Shown: positions 60,592 to 64,000 of the stretch, in pieces | Layout of the letters: each line of letters opens with the position of its first letter | Numbering within the stretch: position 1 is the stretch's first letter | Assembly: GCF_003945595.2 (NCBI RefSeq) | Contig: NW_024104898.1 | Span: 1,860,001-1,924,000 of the forward strand | Reading direction: 5' to 3' | Length of the DNA: 64,000 nucleotides | Source of the DNA: Pipra filicauda | Lineage: Eukaryota; Chordata; Aves; Passeriformes; Pipridae | Notes under the pieces: model-generated | What the model was told of the DNA's origin: nothing | Seen by the model: only the letters and a program-made list of their open reading frames with translations | The model's database searches: none | Program-made: the position numbers and the translations under genes

Positions 60592-61300
60592 CAAGAAAGA
60601 GAAAAAGAGACTGAGAACCTGCAACTTTGTTAACTAACTCTACAGCTGAATTGAAAAAGGCCAGGCTGGTCCCCCTACAAGTCTTGCTTCCCATCCCCTC
60701 CCCTCTCTCCAAGCATCTCTGGAAATCTGTCTGTAAGTTGGAGTGAAAAGTTCAGCTGCTTGGAGTGGTCCTCCTCTCCCCCTGCAAGGCAACGCCGTAA
60801 GCCGCTGCCGGTGGGGCTGCCTGCCCTGGTCTGAGCAGAACTCGTCGTCGGGAGGACAAGCCCTAGTAGGCAGGTGGGCAGTGGTCCCCCGGCAGTGATC
60901 CCTTGATACCAGCAGGGCAGGGAGCGGGACCGTCTAGGAGCCCGGAGAGTTAATAATTACCGTCACAGCACCCAGCACGCTGGCATGGGCTCCCAGCTCC
61001 CTGTATCTCTGTTAAACAGCTAGAGAAAGAGAAGGCAGGTTTAGCTTTAACCAAGGGGTAAACGGTCAGCACTTACAAATGCTGAACCACCAAAAAGAGC
61101 CAGCCACAGGTTATTTATTCCACTTGCACAAGAGGACTGTGTGGTCCAAAGGATGAGAGACCCCGTAGCAGCCTATAAACCCATTTTCTGCCCCTGGCCT
61201 GTTGGATGAGCCAGAGGAAAAAATGCTTCCCCTCCCTGTGCAGCGTTTCTTCCTGCCCGCCCTTTCTGTTGCCTTTCTCTCTCTGTCCGGACTGCCTGTT
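60592..61300. other. Possible 5' untranslated region or spacer
   Basis: No coding frame is recognised between the candidate promoter and the CpG island. The first 140 bases are purine-rich, then CT-rich, and end at a consensus donor (GTAAGT, 60,733-60,738). CpG density rises gradually after 60,780 (GCCGTAAGCCGCTGCCGG and CTCGTCGTCGGG). If the promoter is real this would hold exon 1 and the start of intron 1; otherwise it is the shore of the island. Confidence 0.35.
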
Positions 61301-61304
61301 CCCG

Positions 61305-62040
61305 GGTACAGACTGTCTCTGACCGCCTTGTGCAGAGCCTCGCACAATGGGGCTGTAATATAACCCCAGCGCGAACGCCCTGCTATTAATAATAATAATA
61401 AAGCCGCCCATCACACCCTACGGCAGCTGCGGACAGGGCCGAGCAGCAGTAGCCCCCGCTCCCCCGTGGGAAAGCGGTGTCCCCCGGGAGCCCGCAACCC
61501 CCTCTCCGCCGCCGCTCTGGCTGTGGGGGGAAGGCGGCAGCGCCCTGCGCTTGGACGGGCTGGGGGACGAGGGTGGGGAACACAAAGGGCCCCTTCCCGG
61601 CCCGGGGGAGCTCCCCGGCAGGCTCGGAGGCCGGGCTGAGGCGCGGGGCTGCCCTGCCACCTGCCGGCTGCGGGGGCGAGGAGCGGCGCGGAGCCCGCGG
61701 GGCGCCGAAGGACAAGCCCCCACCGCGGCCGGGAGCGGGGCCGGGGCTCAGCGCTGCCCCCCGGGAGGGCACGCCGGCTCGGCCACCGTGGACCTCCTCG
61801 CCCTCTGTGGCCGCAGTCAGAGCCGAGGGCCCCGGCGCTCTGTCAACCCCTGCCCGTGGTTGTCCAGCCCGCGGGGCCGCAGAGCTGCCGAGGGCAGCGG
61901 CACTGGGGCAGGCGGTGGCCTGGAATGGAAGGGGCACGGCCCGCCCCAGACTGCAGGGGCAGGGGAGGGGAGAAGCTTGAATGTTTCTCTGCGATGGCTG
62001 GTCGTGCCGCGCTGACAGCCCCGGCTCTTTGTTCCCTCTC
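61305..62040. promoter_or_regulatory. CpG island
   Basis: By eye I count about 42 CpG in 61,441-61,800, roughly one per 8-9 bases, against almost none in most of the window. GC content is visibly very high (runs such as GGCGCGGGG and CCGCGGCCGGGAGCGGGG). GC-box-like GCCCGCCCC occurs near 61,940. CpG density falls off after about 62,020. Islands of this kind usually mark gene promoters or developmental regulatory loci, and the direction of transcription cannot be read from it. Long frames run through on both strands (220 codons minus, 167 and 154 plus). Their Ala/Gly/Pro/Arg-rich, motif-free translations are what GC-rich DNA gives by chance. Confidence 0.85.
61382..61402. repeat. (AAT)n microsatellite inside the CpG island
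   Basis: About six TAA/AAT units (GCTATTAATAATAATAATAAAG) interrupt the left part of the island. It is short and probably only weakly polymorphic. Confidence 0.85.
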
Positions 62041-62049
62041 CTCCCCACC

Positions 62050-63665
62050 TCCCGTACAATCGTCTGACTGTTTCAGGCACGCACAGCTCTGGCCACTCAG
62101 CCCCTCCCCTTGCAAAAAACACGAGACCAGGGAAACTCCTCTCCCATCCGCATCGGATGAGAGATGGGGAGGAGACCCTTCCCATGCCGTGCTGGGCTGT
62201 CAGTGGTAGTTCTCTGTGTGGCTGGAGTCTCTCTCTGGCTCCGACCCAGGCAGCGGGTTTCTGTTGCCAGCTGATCGTTCTCTGGTGGCCACGCAGTGTG
62301 GTCACCGTGAGCTGGGCAACAGAGCTTCTGCTGAAACACCGAAAGTCTTAGGGGTGGGGACAGGGGAGAGCGGGATGGGCACTTCCAGGTAGGGGCTTTC
62401 AGTCCAGCCGGAGGCCTCGGGGGCTAATTGTAGTGCCTTCTCTTTTGACAAGGACTATGACCTCGGAGGAAACATGTGGGCCCAGCCTAGAGGTGCCCGT
62501 CTGGTAGCAGCTCAGCAGAGAGCCCATGTTGTGGGGCAGCCATGCCAGATGTCAGGCTTGCTGTCACAGTCACTTGTCGTTCGCCGAAGGTGGTTCTCAG
62601 ACCACCACCTCCCTCCCCTGCTCTGCAGTCCCTTCTCTCCCTTCCCATGAGACTTTCAAGCTGTCTGCCTTCAGCATCACTCCCCCCTTCTCCTCACCCT
62701 AAGACTGTAGCTCACTCCCCTTCTCACTAAAGACCACCCATTGCCATGGTAACATTGCCTCTTACAAAGTTGCAAGCAGACACAAAGATATGTTTCTCTC
62801 CTGCTTTACAACCCCCCTCCCCTCTATCCCTGTTAATAGGCCAGGATTTTGCTTCTAGGGAGGAGGTGGAGGGCTCCTGCATTTAATTTTCATTGTGGAG
62901 GGAGAGGTTATCCCAATCCCTTTGCTCCACAAGTGCTGAAGCCTCTGGCCACCATAAGGGAAGAGCTGTCATTCATGGACCACCTGAAAGCCCTTGAAGG
63001 TATTGATGCTAGAGGTGGATACTTGCAGTGCAGATATTGGCCCTACACAGGGAAGGAGTGTCTGCCAGTTAGAGGGGACAGGCCCATGGAAGACAAAAGA
63101 TGGGAATTAAGACCTGTATTTGCTCCACTTTTAGCAGAAAATATCTCTGCTGTGATTCTGTGGTTCTCTTCCCAAAATGATTTCTTCGGCTTATAGAGAT
63201 ATGGGTAACTGGCCTGTCTCCGGGACTGCTGGCACCCCTTTCTGCCACAGCCACACCATGAATAATGTTGGTACTACTTACATGGCAGTATCAGCAATTT
63301 AATACTACCCTGGATACACCCATGGTTCACTGCAGCCATGGCTATGTCTGCACTGAAGGCAACAGCTCTATTTGTCAGTCTCTTGTTGACTTTTATTTCC
63401 TTTCCCTTCTCTCCTAAAACGTCTGCCTCTCCTCTCGTGGTGGATCTCCCCCAGGCCTTTGTAACTCTGAATAAAACCTTTATTTCATCCTCCTTTTTGT
63501 GTCTTTTCTTCTCTTTCACTTTGGCCAGGATGTTCTTTCTTCTTGAAACTAGTGAAGGATCCCCATATCTCCTGGTCTGTTTGCCAGTCTGGTCCCTCCC
63601 AATTTGTCATTTTTGTTGTATAGTTGCCATACCAGCCTCATGTCACATGTTCTCTTACCTTCCTT
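62050..63665. other. CpG-island shore and noncoding DNA
   Basis: CpG density falls rapidly. Frames of 162 codons (61,817-62,305 minus), 117 (61,856-62,209 plus), 115 (62,849-63,196 plus) and 113 (63,338-63,679 plus) have no recognised domain. The CT-rich stretch 62,600-62,720 and the unique sequence up to the CR1 hold nothing else I can support. If a gene starts at the island, its first intron could lie here. Confidence 0.5.
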
Positions 63666-63670
63666 TAAGT

Positions 63671-64000
63671 ATTCTATAAATCACAGAAATAGAGAATCAC
63701 AGAATATGCCAAGTTGGAAGGAACCCACAAGGATCATGAAGTCCAACTTTTAGCCCTGCACAGGACCCCAGGAGTCACACCATGCGCCCACAAGTATCAT
63801 CCAAATGCTTCTTGAACTTTGTCAGGCTTTGTACCATGACCACTTCCCTGGGGAGCCTGTTCCAGTGCCCAACCATCCACTGGGTGAAGAACCTTTTTCT
63901 AATATTCAACATAAACCTCCCCTGACACAACTTGAGGCCATTCCCTCGGGTCCTCTCACTGGTCACCACAGAGAAGAGACCAGTGCCTGCCCCTCCTTGT
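63671..64000 (-). mobile_element. CR1 LINE 3' end, cut by window edge
   Basis: On the minus strand this reads as the last part of a CR1 non-LTR retrotransposon. From the right edge come the sense blocks for GGTGACCAGTGAGAGGACCC, then the GTTCTTCACCCAGTGG block, then GGGCACTGGAACAGGCTCCC (plus-strand complement at 63,851-63,870), and finally CCTTGTGGGTTCCTTCCAAC. The degenerate terminal repeats ATTCTGTGATTCTCTATTTC end at about 63,671. A 64-codon open stretch at 63,775-63,969 covers the C-terminal part of the CR1 reverse-transcriptase ORF and still shows HWNRLPREVV. The element is 5'-truncated or continues beyond the window. It resembles the CR1-J group more than the fragment at 5.9 kb does, and is better preserved. 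Confidence 0.93.

Noticed and set aside
61386..62048. 220-codon minus frame, with 167- and 154-codon plus frames across it
   Set aside because: Open on both strands because the CpG island lacks AT-rich stop codons; the translations are Ala/Gly/Pro/Arg-rich with no domain, and the minus frame ends in a Tyr run from the AAT microsatellite.

Overview
This window looks like bird nuclear DNA (a sauropsid more broadly cannot be excluded). The clearest sign is a CR1 LINE 3' end on the minus strand running off the right edge (from about 63,671), with the CR1 terminal repeat block and a remnant reading the CR1 reverse-transcriptase C-terminal motif HWNRLPREVV. A second, older CR1 fragment lies at about 5,845-6,035. 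Four diverged matches to the old amniote SINE MIR, a hairpin-shaped ancient repeat and a 60-kb expanse with scattered CpG and stop codons in all frames fit a vertebrate genome. Nothing looks bacterial, viral or organellar: there are no operons, ribosome-binding sites, CRISPR arrays or dense ORFs.

I find no protein-coding exon that I can support. The longest open frames (220 residues at 61,386-62,048 minus, 189 at 59,611-60,180 plus, 186 at 24,367-24,927 plus, 182 at 8,301-8,849 minus) are about what chance gives in 64 kb read in six frames. None shows a recognisable domain. The window is best read as intergenic or intronic DNA.

Layout. 1-15 kb: unique noncoding DNA with one CR1 fragment and one MIR. 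15.2 kb: a small AT-rich block with a (TTAA) run, a perfect 20-bp palindrome and a perfect 12-bp hairpin. 15-38 kb: mostly unique DNA with a 45-base T run at 22.26 kb. 38-54 kb: an ancient-repeat zone with three MIR copies, the palindromic repeat at 43.7 kb, a very short poly(A) insertion with flanking direct repeats at 45.0 kb, two related copies of an unnamed repeat (48.6 and 53.2 kb) and a perfect (ATGGG)18 array at 53.9 kb. 54.7-55.7 kb: a strongly AT-rich block. 60.4-62.05 kb: the only promoter-like landscape, with a CCAAT/TATA arrangement on the plus strand at 60.49-60.56 kb followed about 0.75 kb later by a dense CpG island. If a gene starts in this window, it starts here. 63.67-64 kb: the young CR1 end.

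All calls were made by eye. Interspersed-repeat family names are from memory of consensus sequences and would need a RepeatMasker run. Conserved-element and promoter suggestions are inferences that a multi-species alignment or RNA-seq could settle.
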